A stretch of DNA of 5,474 nucleotides from an uncultured Aquincola sp. (GTDB lineage: Bacteria > Pseudomonadota > Gammaproteobacteria > Burkholderiales > Burkholderiaceae). Positions 1 through 5,161 of this stretch are shown piece by piece (the first letter of the stretch is position 1; every line of letters begins with the position of its first letter). Below the pieces are notes generated by a model. The model was not told the origin of the DNA, ran no database searches, and was given only the letters and a program-made list of their open reading frames with translations. The position numbers and the translations under genes were made by a program. The DNA lies in assembly GCA_937883885.1 (NCBI GenBank), contig CAKZXL010000624.1, positions 1 through 5,474 on the forward strand. Direction: 5' to 3'.

Positions 1-1
1 G

Positions 2-2167
2 GTGATGCCCGGGCCGGTGGGCGTGAACCCGCTGCTGACCATCGCTTCGGTGGCCGAGCGCACCGTGGCCCTGCTGGCGCAGGCGCGCGGCTGGACGCTG
101 GACCTCGGCCTGGCCGCGGCCGGGCCGCTGCCGCCCGTGCCGGCTCCCGCGCCGGCACCGGCCCCCGCGCATGAAAGCCTCTTGCAGCGCCTGGGGCACG
201 ATCTGCAGGGCCTGATGGGCGGCATCGAAGGCCTGCTCAAGAAGATCGAGGAGGCGCTGGAAGACGGCGCCATCGAGGTGGGCGAAGCCCTGCTCAAGGA
301 AGTGATCCGCGACAAGCCGACGCTGCTGTCGCCCACTTTCCAGTTCACCGAGACCATGCACGGCTGGGCCTGCGTGGTACCCCCGGGCCCGCCGGGCGAG
401 CCGGCGGCCGAGCCCGACTACGAGCTGGGCGCCGCCTGGGGCCGGGCCGACGGCCAGACGATGGACTTCCGCCTGACCATCGCCACCAGCTGCCTCTACA
501 CCCTGGTCAACGACCCGCTGCATGCGGCCGACATCACCGGCGAGGTGCATTGCCCGGCGCTGTCGCCCACGCCGCTGAAGGTCGCGCGGGGTCGCTTCCA
601 GCTGCTGCCGGTGGATGCCCGCCAGGTGGACACCTGGACCATGACCTACGACATGCAGCTGGCCCGCGACGGCGGCACGCCGCTGCACTTCCAGGGCCAC
701 AAGGTGCTGCACCAGCGCGAGGGCTCCAACGTGTGGAGCGACGTGACCACGCTCTTCGTCCAGGTGCACGAGGTGGACGCGGCCCAGCCTTCGGGCAACG
801 GCGCGCGGGTGGCCGTGGGCATGCTCACGCTCGACCTGCAGGACCTGGCCTGGCAGGCGTCCAGCGTGCAGCTGGCGCCGCAGCCGGGCTGGGTTGGCGA
901 CCTGCTCAACCGCTTTCCGAAGGTGCGCGGCGCCATCTCGCGGCTGTACCTGGCCAAGTTCGCCGGCTTCTTCGGCGAGACGCTGTTCCGTGCCTACGGT
1001 GGCCTGCTGGCCGACCTGGAGAACTTCCCGGGGCAGGACGACGCCCAGCGGGTGCGCCGGGTGCTCAAGGCGCCCACGCCGCAGGTGCATGCGCTGCCGT
1101 TGCCGCGCGGCTTTGCCGCCCGGCTCACGCGCTACCAGGGCGGAGCGCTGGGGCCGGTGGTGCTGGCGCCGGGTTTTTCGGTCACCGCCTCTTCGTTCGC
1201 GGCCGACACGGTGGACCAGAACCTGGTGGAGTTCCTGTGCGCCCACGGCTATGACGTGTGGCTGTTCGACTACCGCGCCAGCCCCGATTCAGGCAGCCCG
1301 ATCGCCGACTACACCATCGACGACATCGCGCTGCAGGACTGGCCCGCGGCGGTGGACTTCATCCTCCAGGCCACCGGCGCGCCCGACCTGCAGGCCATCG
1401 TGCACTGCGTAGGCTCGATGAGCCTGCTGATGGCGATGCTGCGCGGCCTGCGCGGCGTGCGCTCGGTCATCAGCTCGCAGCTCACGCTGCACCCGGTGAC
1501 CAACTGGCTGAGCTACCTCAAGACCGACATCGACCTGCCGCGCCTGCTGGGCGGCATGAGCGAGTTCAAGAACGGCTTCGACATCGTGGTGCGCAGCCAG
1601 CCGCCCAGCGACCAGGACTACGCGATCGACACCGTGCTGTGGAACGTGCCGGTGCCTGAAGGCGAGCAGTGCACCAACCCCGTGTGCAAGCGCATCTTCT
1701 CGATCTTCGGGCCCTCATACACCCATCGTCAGCTCGACCAGGCCACCCATGTGGCGATGCGGGAATGGTTCGGTCGCATCGCCATCAAGCCATTCGAGCA
1801 GCTGGCCCTGATGATGAACCAGGAGCGCGTGGTCGATGCCGACGGCGCCGACACCTGGTTGAACAGCCCCGGCGACGTGAAACGGCTGGCACTGCCCATC
1901 AGCTTCGTGGTGGGCGAGCTCAACCAGATCTTCTACCCCGAGACCTCGGCGCGCACGCTGGCCTGGCTGCGCCTGCACAACGATCCGAAGCTCTACACAC
2001 GCCACGTCTTCAAGGGCTATGCGCACATGGACCTGTTCATCGGACGCGATGCAGCCACCGACGTGTTTCCGCGGCTGCTGGCCGAACTGCAGCGCGGTCA
2101 TGCGATGGCCACCGGCGCCGCCACGCCGTCGCCGAGCGCGCCGGCTTCGACCGCAGTGGGCGCCTGA
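2..2167 (+). CDS. GMC oxidoreductase/alpha-beta hydrolase fusion protein, 3' part (5' end outside window)
   Basis: The frame is open at the left edge and the first visible residues lie inside a domain, so the gene starts upstream; 721 residues are visible. Residues 3-31 match the end of a GMC/cholesterol-oxidase flavoprotein domain: GVNPLLTI followed by AER, where the Asn (residue 9) corresponds to the active-site Asn of cholesterol oxidases. A (PA)5 linker follows at 47-56, then a charged amphipathic helix at about 58-103. Residues 110-258 form a beta-rich middle domain opening with FTETMHGW. The alpha/beta-hydrolase domain spans about 362-697: LAPGF (388-392) near the oxyanion hole, nucleophile elbow VHCVGS with Cys469, and GYAHMD with probable catalytic His675. 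The acid residue is uncertain (GELNQIFYPE, 638-647). The tail, 701-721, is low-complexity Ala/Ser/Pro. The visible part fits two-step processing, oxidation plus (thio)ester or acyl chemistry, on a lipid-like substrate; that is inference. The last 70 bp overlap the convergent hydrolase gene. Confidence 0.85.
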   Translation: MMPGPVGVNPLLTIASVAERTVALLAQARGWTLDLGLAAAGPLPPVPAPAPAPAPAHESLLQRLGHDLQGLMGGIEGLLKKIEEALEDGAIEVGEALLKEVIRDKPTLLSPTFQFTETMHGWACVVPPGPPGEPAAEPDYELGAAWGRADGQTMDFRLTIATSCLYTLVNDPLHAADITGEVHCPALSPTPLKVARGRFQLLPVDARQVDTWTMTYDMQLARDGGTPLHFQGHKVLHQREGSNVWSDVTTLFVQVHEVDAAQPSGNGARVAVGMLTLDLQDLAWQASSVQLAPQPGWVGDLLNRFPKVRGAISRLYLAKFAGFFGETLFRAYGGLLADLENFPGQDDAQRVRRVLKAPTPQVHALPLPRGFAARLTRYQGGALGPVVLAPGFSVTASSFAADTVDQNLVEFLCAHGYDVWLFDYRASPDSGSPIADYTIDDIALQDWPAAVDFILQATGAPDLQAIVHCVGSMSLLMAMLRGLRGVRSVISSQLTLHPVTNWLSYLKTDIDLPRLLGGMSEFKNGFDIVVRSQPPSDQDYAIDTVLWNVPVPEGEQCTNPVCKRIFSIFGPSYTHRQLDQATHVAMREWFGRIAIKPFEQLALMMNQERVVDADGADTWLNSPGDVKRLALPISFVVGELNQIFYPETSARTLAWLRLHNDPKLYTRHVFKGYAHMDLFIGRDAATDVFPRLLAELQRGHAMATGAATPSPSAPASTAVGA

Positions 2168-3120
2168 GCGGCCGCATCGCCCAGCAGGTGGCGGCTGAAG
2201 AAGTCGCCCACCACCGCGGTGTAGGCCTGCTGCATCGCCAGGTAGCTGCCGATGTGGCGGGGCGCCTGCGTCACCCACAGCCGGCCGCCGGCGGCGCGCG
2301 CCAGCATGCGGCCGTGCGCCAGCGGAATGAAGGGGTCGGCCTGCGAATGGATGACCAGCACCGGCCGCCCGCGCAGCCGGGGCATCTCGTCCACCGGCCG
2401 CACCTGCAGCGCCTGCACGCCTGACAGCAGCCGGCCCAGCAGCAGCGCGCCGGGCATGAACCACATCGGCAGCCCGGTGAGGCGGTGGAACTGCGTCTGC
2501 AGCATGGCGCCGAAATCGGCGAAGGGCGTGTCCGCCACCACGCCGCCCACCGACGGCTCCGCCGCCGCCGCCCGCAGCGCGGCCGAAGCGCCCATCGACG
2601 CGCCCAGCAGCCCGATGCGCCCGGCGGCGTAGCCCTTGGTGCGCAGGAAGTCGACCGCGCCCAGCACGTCGTGCCGCTCATGCTCGCTGTAGGTCAGGCG
2701 GGCGTCGCTGCTGTCGCCGTGGCCACGAAGGTCGATCATCAGCACCGACAGGCCCCGCGCGTGCAGGGACTGCGCCAGCGCATAGGTGGGCGACTTCAGC
2801 TCGTCGCCGCGGCAGGCGTCCTTGCCGTGCACGAACACCACCGCGCCGGCGCCGTGGCGTGCGGGCAGGTACCAGCCCTGGATGGTGGCCCGGCCGTCGC
2901 GTGCCGGAAAGCGCACCACCGCCTGGTGCAGCGCCGGGTGCTGGTCGGCCAGCGCCGGCCGCCGGCGCCGCGCCCGCGTGAAGCGCTGGGCCACCACCCA
3001 GCAGGCCAGCGCATAGGCCACCAGCGCCACGGCGGCCACCAGCAGCACGGCCAGGCCGGCCAGATCCGGCCAGTCGAGGAACAAGGCCCCGGGCGGGGCA
3101 GGGGGCGGAAACGGGTGCAT
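2098..3120 (-). CDS. membrane-anchored alpha/beta hydrolase (serine hydrolase)
   Basis: This is a 340-residue serine hydrolase of the alpha/beta fold, resembling the YqkD/YfhR-like and S33 (serine aminopeptidase) group. Motifs in order: VVFVHGKD (94-101, oxyanion region), DLRGHGDS (130-137), nucleophile elbow GASMG with Ser175, HSQADPFIP with Asp262, and APRHIG with His289. The triad is therefore complete. Residues 18-44 form one hydrophobic segment followed by RFTRARRRR (46-54). The positive-inside rule predicts an outside N-terminus with the catalytic domain on the cytoplasmic face of the inner membrane. I chose the ATG at 3120 because AGGAGG lies 5 nt upstream; a GTG at 3147 would add nine residues but place that ribosome site inside the gene. 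The Ala-rich tail (318-340) is encoded antisense to the end of the upstream fusion gene. The gene diverges from the acetyltransferase gene across a 259-bp region. Substrate unknown; an esterase, lipase or acyl-peptide hydrolase would all fit. Confidence 0.9.
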   Translation of the reverse strand: MHPFPPPAPPGALFLDWPDLAGLAVLLVAAVALVAYALACWVVAQRFTRARRRRPALADQHPALHQAVVRFPARDGRATIQGWYLPARHGAGAVVFVHGKDACRGDELKSPTYALAQSLHARGLSVLMIDLRGHGDSSDARLTYSEHERHDVLGAVDFLRTKGYAAGRIGLLGASMGASAALRAAAAEPSVGGVVADTPFADFGAMLQTQFHRLTGLPMWFMPGALLLGRLLSGVQALQVRPVDEMPRLRGRPVLVIHSQADPFIPLAHGRMLARAAGGRLWVTQAPRHIGSYLAMQQAYTAVVGDFFSRHLLGDAAAQAPTAVEAGALGDGVAAPVAIA

Positions 3121-3125
3121 GAAGG

Positions 3126-3131
3126 CCTCCT
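3126..3131 (-). promoter_or_regulatory. Shine-Dalgarno AGGAGG deciding the hydrolase start
   Basis: On the minus strand a full AGGAGG stands 5 nt before the ATG at 3120-3118. It is the strongest ribosome-binding site in the window and supports the ATG over the in-frame GTG at 3147. Confidence 0.85.
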
Positions 3132-3215
3132 GGTCGTCGCCGGTCACGGGCCGGCTGTGGGCGGGCTGCCTGCGGGAAGCCCTGGCGACCGACTGTTGCG
3201 CTTGGGCCGGCGGGT

Positions 3216-3326
3216 GTCCTTCAAGCGCCTGAAGACGGGGCTGAAGCGTTCTGAAGCCGGCGTGCCGGCCAAACGGCGAGTCGTGAATTCAGCACGCTTC
3301 AGGTGTTCTTCAGGCCGGTGAAGGAC
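3216..3326. repeat. large imperfect palindrome of CTGAAG/CTTCAG hexamers
   Basis: The left arm (3216-3252) and the reverse complement of the right arm (3291-3326) align along their length with one 1-nt gap. Three exact blocks match: GTCCTTCA (8 bp), CCTGAAGA (8 bp) and CTGAAGCGT (9 bp). The loop is 38 nt and carries a GCCGGC-GT-GCCGGC block (3255-3268 or so). Within the arms, CTGAAG occurs at 3229, 3241 and 3251, and its complement CTTCAG at 3297 and 3308. Each outer end also forms a small dyad, CTTCA-N6-TGAAG, at 3219-3234 and 3308-3323, with centres 89 bp apart. It may be a multi-site operator shared by the two divergent genes, a DNA or RNA hairpin, or a copy of a dispersed REP-like repeat; the sequence alone cannot separate these. 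Confidence 0.75.
3297..3313 (+). promoter_or_regulatory. CTTCAG-N5-CTTCAG direct repeat, possible response-regulator box
   Basis: Two identical hexamers repeat with an 11-bp period (3297-3302 and 3308-3313). Hexamer-N5-hexamer direct repeats with about one helical turn between copies are typical sites for OmpR/PhoB-family response regulators, and the shape resembles PmrA/QseB boxes (CTTAA-type half-sites). Related copies on the opposite strand are spaced 12 and 10 bp (3229, 3241, 3251). No recognisable -10 sits at the right distance downstream, so assignment to a regulator family is inference. The site lies 66 bp upstream of the GNAT start. Confidence 0.4.
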
Positions 3327-3367
3327 GGGCCGCGGGCGGCTGCGAACACTGCGCTCCATCGCCAGAG

Positions 3368-3372
3368 AGGAG
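3368..3372 (+). promoter_or_regulatory. Shine-Dalgarno AGGAG of the GNAT gene
   Basis: AGGAG within GAGAGGAG lies 7 nt before the ATG at 3380. It supports that start rather than a downstream one. Confidence 0.8.
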
Positions 3373-3379
3373 TTGCGAC

Positions 3380-4105
3380 ATGTTCCACACCGCCTACCTG
3401 CTGCCCCACGACTGCCTGCCCCAGGCGCAGCTGCACCACCACCCGCTGCGCCCGCCGCCGCAGGTGCGGCCGGTGGCGCCGGACGACCAGCCACGGCTGG
3501 CGCGCTATGTGGAAAACCTGTCGCCCCCATCGCAGCAGATGCGCTTTCATGCCGTGGTGCGCGGCTGCACGCCGGGGCTGCTGGCGGTGCTGGCCGGCAC
3601 CGCCACGCCGCGCCAGCAGGTGCTGGTGGCCAGCCTGCGGGTGGATGGCGGCGAGGTGCTGGTGGGCGAAGCCCGCTACGTGGTGGACTGCACCGGCACG
3701 CAGGCCGAGTTCGCCATCTCGGTGGCCGACGCCTGGCGCGGCACTGGCGTGGCCCGGCAGCTGATGAGCCAGCTGCTGCAACGCGCCGCCGACGAAGGCC
3801 TGCACTGGCTGCATGGCGACGTGCTGGCCTGCAATGCCCGCATGCTCGCTTTTGTGGAGCGCATGGGTTTTTCGGTCGACCGCCAGCGCGACCCCTGGAG
3901 CGAGCCGTGCGAACGCACGATGCTGCATGTGGAGCGTTGCGTGCAGCCGCGGCCCTTCAGCCCCGCGACTGCCGTACCCCGGCCTGCCCGCGGCCCCATC
4001 GCGCTGGCCGCCGCAGCCCTGCGCGGAGGCGCCCAGGGCCTGCAGCGCTGGCTGCGTGCCCATGGCCGCGGGCACCGCCCCCACCAGGACGCGCCCGCGT
4101 GCTGA
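3380..4105 (+). CDS. GNAT-family N-acetyltransferase
   Basis: The 241-residue protein carries a GNAT fold at about residues 28-186. An N-terminal segment of the fold contains NLSPPSQQMRF (46-56), a pattern common to GNAT proteins related to the acetyltransferase domain of protein acetyltransferases (Pat). Motif A is at 113-133, with the acetyl-CoA pyrophosphate loop R120-GTGVA following the beta strand. Motif B is at 152-164, N152 through ERMGF. The protein should transfer an acetyl group from acetyl-CoA to an amine; whether the acceptor is a protein lysine, a small molecule or an antibiotic cannot be read from the sequence. About 25 residues precede the fold, including HHH at 19-21. A Pro/Arg/Ala-rich tail of about 50 residues (189-241) follows it with no recognised domain. 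The start has a good AGGAG. The gene diverges from the membrane hydrolase and converges on the lysR gene, with 19 bp between stop codons. Confidence 0.88.
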   Translation: MFHTAYLLPHDCLPQAQLHHHPLRPPPQVRPVAPDDQPRLARYVENLSPPSQQMRFHAVVRGCTPGLLAVLAGTATPRQQVLVASLRVDGGEVLVGEARYVVDCTGTQAEFAISVADAWRGTGVARQLMSQLLQRAADEGLHWLHGDVLACNARMLAFVERMGFSVDRQRDPWSEPCERTMLHVERCVQPRPFSPATAVPRPARGPIALAAAALRGGAQGLQRWLRAHGRGHRPHQDAPAC

Positions 4106-4124
4106 TGCTGCGGCCGGCGCCCGC

Positions 4125-5036
4125 TCAGGAGGCCGCCGCCCCCGCCGACCGGTAGGGCGCCGTCTGCGCCTGCAGCCAGCTGCTGAAGGCGGCCAGCGCC
4201 TGCCGTTGCGTCGGCGCCTGCGGGTGGATGAGGTAGTAGGAGCGGTCGCTGATCCACTCGAACGGCACCACCTGGCGCAGCGTGCCGGCGGCCAGGTCGT
4301 CCTCGATCAGCAGCCGCGGGATCAGCGCCACACCCAGCCCGTGCACGGCCGCCTTGGCCAGCATGGAGAACAGCTCCATGCGCGGCCCGGCCATGTCGTT
4401 GGGCACGGTCACGCCCTGGGCGGCGAACCACTGGCGCCAGGCATGCGGCCGGGTGCTGGGCTGCAGCAGGGTGTAGCCGGCCAGGTCGGCCGGCGCCAGG
4501 TCGTGCGGCACCAGCTGCGGGCTGGCCACCGCCACCATGGCCTCGTGCATCAGCAGCTGCGATTCGGTGCCCGGCCAGCCCGCCGGGCCGGCGTAGATGG
4601 TGGCGTGCAGCGTGCTGTCGTCGAACAGGAAGGGGCGGGTGCGCGGCACGAAGTGCAGGGTGATGCCCGGGTGCTGGCGCTGGAAGTCGGGCAGCCGCGG
4701 CACCAGCCACTGGGTGGCGAAGGTGGGCACCACGCCCAGCTCCAGCGAGCCGCCCAGGCCGCCCTTGGCCATCACCTCCAGCGTGTCGCGCTCCACGTCG
4801 TCCAGCCGGTCGCGCACGCTGCGGCTGTAGTTGACGCCGGCTTCCGTCAGCAGCACGCCGCGGCGGGTGCGGCGGAACAACTTGACGCCCACGAAGTCTT
4901 CCAGCGTGGCGATCTGCCGGCAGACGGCGCTTTGCGTGACCGCCAGCTCGTCGGCCGCGGCGGTGAAGCTCTGGTGGCGGGCGGCGGACTCGAACGCCGC
5001 CAGGGCGCCCAGCGAGGGGATCTTTCTGCGCAGCAT
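4125..5036 (-). CDS. gcdR: LysR-type transcriptional regulator, probable GcdR of glutarate catabolism
   Basis: This is a 303-residue LysR-type regulator, the usual family length. Residues 5-64 form the winged helix-turn-helix: FESAARHQSFTAAADELAV followed by TQSAVCRQI (recognition helix about 35-46) and KLFRRTRRGVLLTEAG. A linker helix spans about 66-90. The effector-binding domain runs from about 96 to 295, starting LELGVVPTFATQWLVPRL, of the GcvA-like type. The ATG at 5036 was chosen because the family typically starts MLRRKIPS, and GGAG lies 8 nt upstream. In-frame ATGs at 5066 and 5087 lack a ribosome site and would extend through the operator region. It is transcribed divergently from gcdH across 125 bp. 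A LysR-type regulator named GcdR, controlling gcdH, is known in Pseudomonas, so the role as glutarate-responsive activator is inferred from position. Membership of the family is certain; the symbol is less so. Confidence 0.85.
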   Translation of the reverse strand: MLRRKIPSLGALAAFESAARHQSFTAAADELAVTQSAVCRQIATLEDFVGVKLFRRTRRGVLLTEAGVNYSRSVRDRLDDVERDTLEVMAKGGLGGSLELGVVPTFATQWLVPRLPDFQRQHPGITLHFVPRTRPFLFDDSTLHATIYAGPAGWPGTESQLLMHEAMVAVASPQLVPHDLAPADLAGYTLLQPSTRPHAWRQWFAAQGVTVPNDMAGPRMELFSMLAKAAVHGLGVALIPRLLIEDDLAAGTLRQVVPFEWISDRSYYLIHPQAPTQRQALAAFSSWLQAQTAPYRSAGAAAS

Positions 5037-5041
5037 GGCGA

Positions 5042-5064
5042 GCACTCCGGGGTTTTCGGAGTGC
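5042..5064 (-). promoter_or_regulatory. perfect 8-bp inverted repeat covering the lysR ribosome-binding site
   Basis: GCACTCCG (5042-5049) and CGGAGTGC (5057-5064) are exact complements around a 7-nt loop. Read along lysR, the GGAG used as Shine-Dalgarno (5048-5045) is inside the stem, so an mRNA containing both arms would hide it. The outer ends are the same GTGC/GCAC half-sites found in the neighbouring operator, so it may instead be a protein-binding site that represses lysR. If lysR transcription starts near 5057, from the weak TAACAT -10 at 5069-5064 on the minus strand, most of the distal arm would be missing from the mRNA and the DNA-operator reading would be favoured. Confidence 0.55.
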
Positions 5065-5088
5065 ATGTTACGCACATGTGCTTGCACA
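5061..5088. promoter_or_regulatory. LysR-type operator: T-N11-A dyad plus adjacent GTGC-N2-GCAC dyad
   Basis: TGCATGTTACGCA (5062-5074) is a T-N11-A motif inside the dyad GTGC-N7-GCAC (5061-5075). It is followed by TGTGC-TT-GCACA (5077-5088), with perfect 5-bp arms. Relative to the predicted gcdH start point near 5132, the centres lie at about -64 and -50. That matches the usual arrangement of a LysR recognition site near -65 and an activation site nearer the -35. The dyads also overlap the likely lysR promoter, which fits negative autoregulation. The architecture is visible in the sequence; binding by this LysR protein is inference. Confidence 0.65.
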
Positions 5089-5096
5089 CAAGTCGT

Positions 5097-5125
5097 TTGC
5101 CCTGCGCCGATTTGGGGCGTAGATT
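5097..5125 (+). promoter_or_regulatory. sigma-70-like promoter of gcdH
   Basis: TTGCCC (5097-5102) and TAGATT (5120-5125) are separated by exactly 17 nt and each matches four of six consensus bases. The predicted start point is near 5132, leaving a leader of about 30 nt before the gcdH ATG. The imperfect hexamers fit a promoter needing an activator, and the LysR dyads end 9 bp upstream of the -35. Confidence 0.6.
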
Positions 5126-5130
5126 CCGGG

Positions 5131-5142
5131 CAGGTCCACCTG
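5131..5142. promoter_or_regulatory. CAGGT-CC-ACCTG dyad at the gcdH start point
   Basis: A short inverted repeat with perfect 5-bp arms overlaps the predicted transcription start and early leader of gcdH. The position would suit a repressor site. A 12-bp dyad in GC-rich DNA may arise by chance. Confidence 0.25.
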
Positions 5143-5161
5143 CATCACGAGAGACAACGAA

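Larger units (their letters stand above)
3121..3379. other. divergent intergenic region between membrane hydrolase and GNAT genes
   Basis: These 259 bp separate two start codons pointing away from each other, so promoters for both genes should lie here. I see no convincing -35/-10 pair on either strand, and the AT content is low throughout. The central third carries the CTGAAG/CTTCAG palindrome described separately. The outer parts hold the two ribosome-binding sites. I find no credible small ORF or RNA gene. Confidence 0.7.

Noticed and set aside
140..169. CCGGC-rich short repeat as a tandem DNA repeat
   Set aside because: It is simply the coding of a (PA)5 inter-domain linker with mixed codons, not an exact nucleotide repeat.
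1715..2464. 249-codon open frame on the minus strand across the ends of both hydrolase genes
   Set aside because: It is antisense to residues with clear alpha/beta-hydrolase motifs, its own sequence is Ala/Arg/Gly-rich without motifs, and such frames are expected in GC-rich DNA.
3121..3147. GTG start at 3147 for the membrane hydrolase
   Set aside because: The AGGAGG is 5 nt before the ATG at 3120, while the GTG has no comparable site and would bury that signal.
3299..4084. 261-codon minus-strand frame antisense to the GNAT gene
   Set aside because: The plus-strand frame has GNAT motifs A and B and a good ribosome site. The antisense frame has biased composition, no recognisable domain and overlaps the palindrome.
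4110..4136. GCGGCC/GGCCGC inverted repeat between the GNAT and LysR stops as a bidirectional terminator
   Set aside because: The arms are only 6 bp with a 15-nt loop and there is no T-tract on either side; such repeats are common in DNA this GC-rich.
5037..5087. Upstream ATGs at 5087 and 5066 for the LysR gene
   Set aside because: They lack ribosome sites, extend beyond the usual LysR N-terminus and would read through the operator region.
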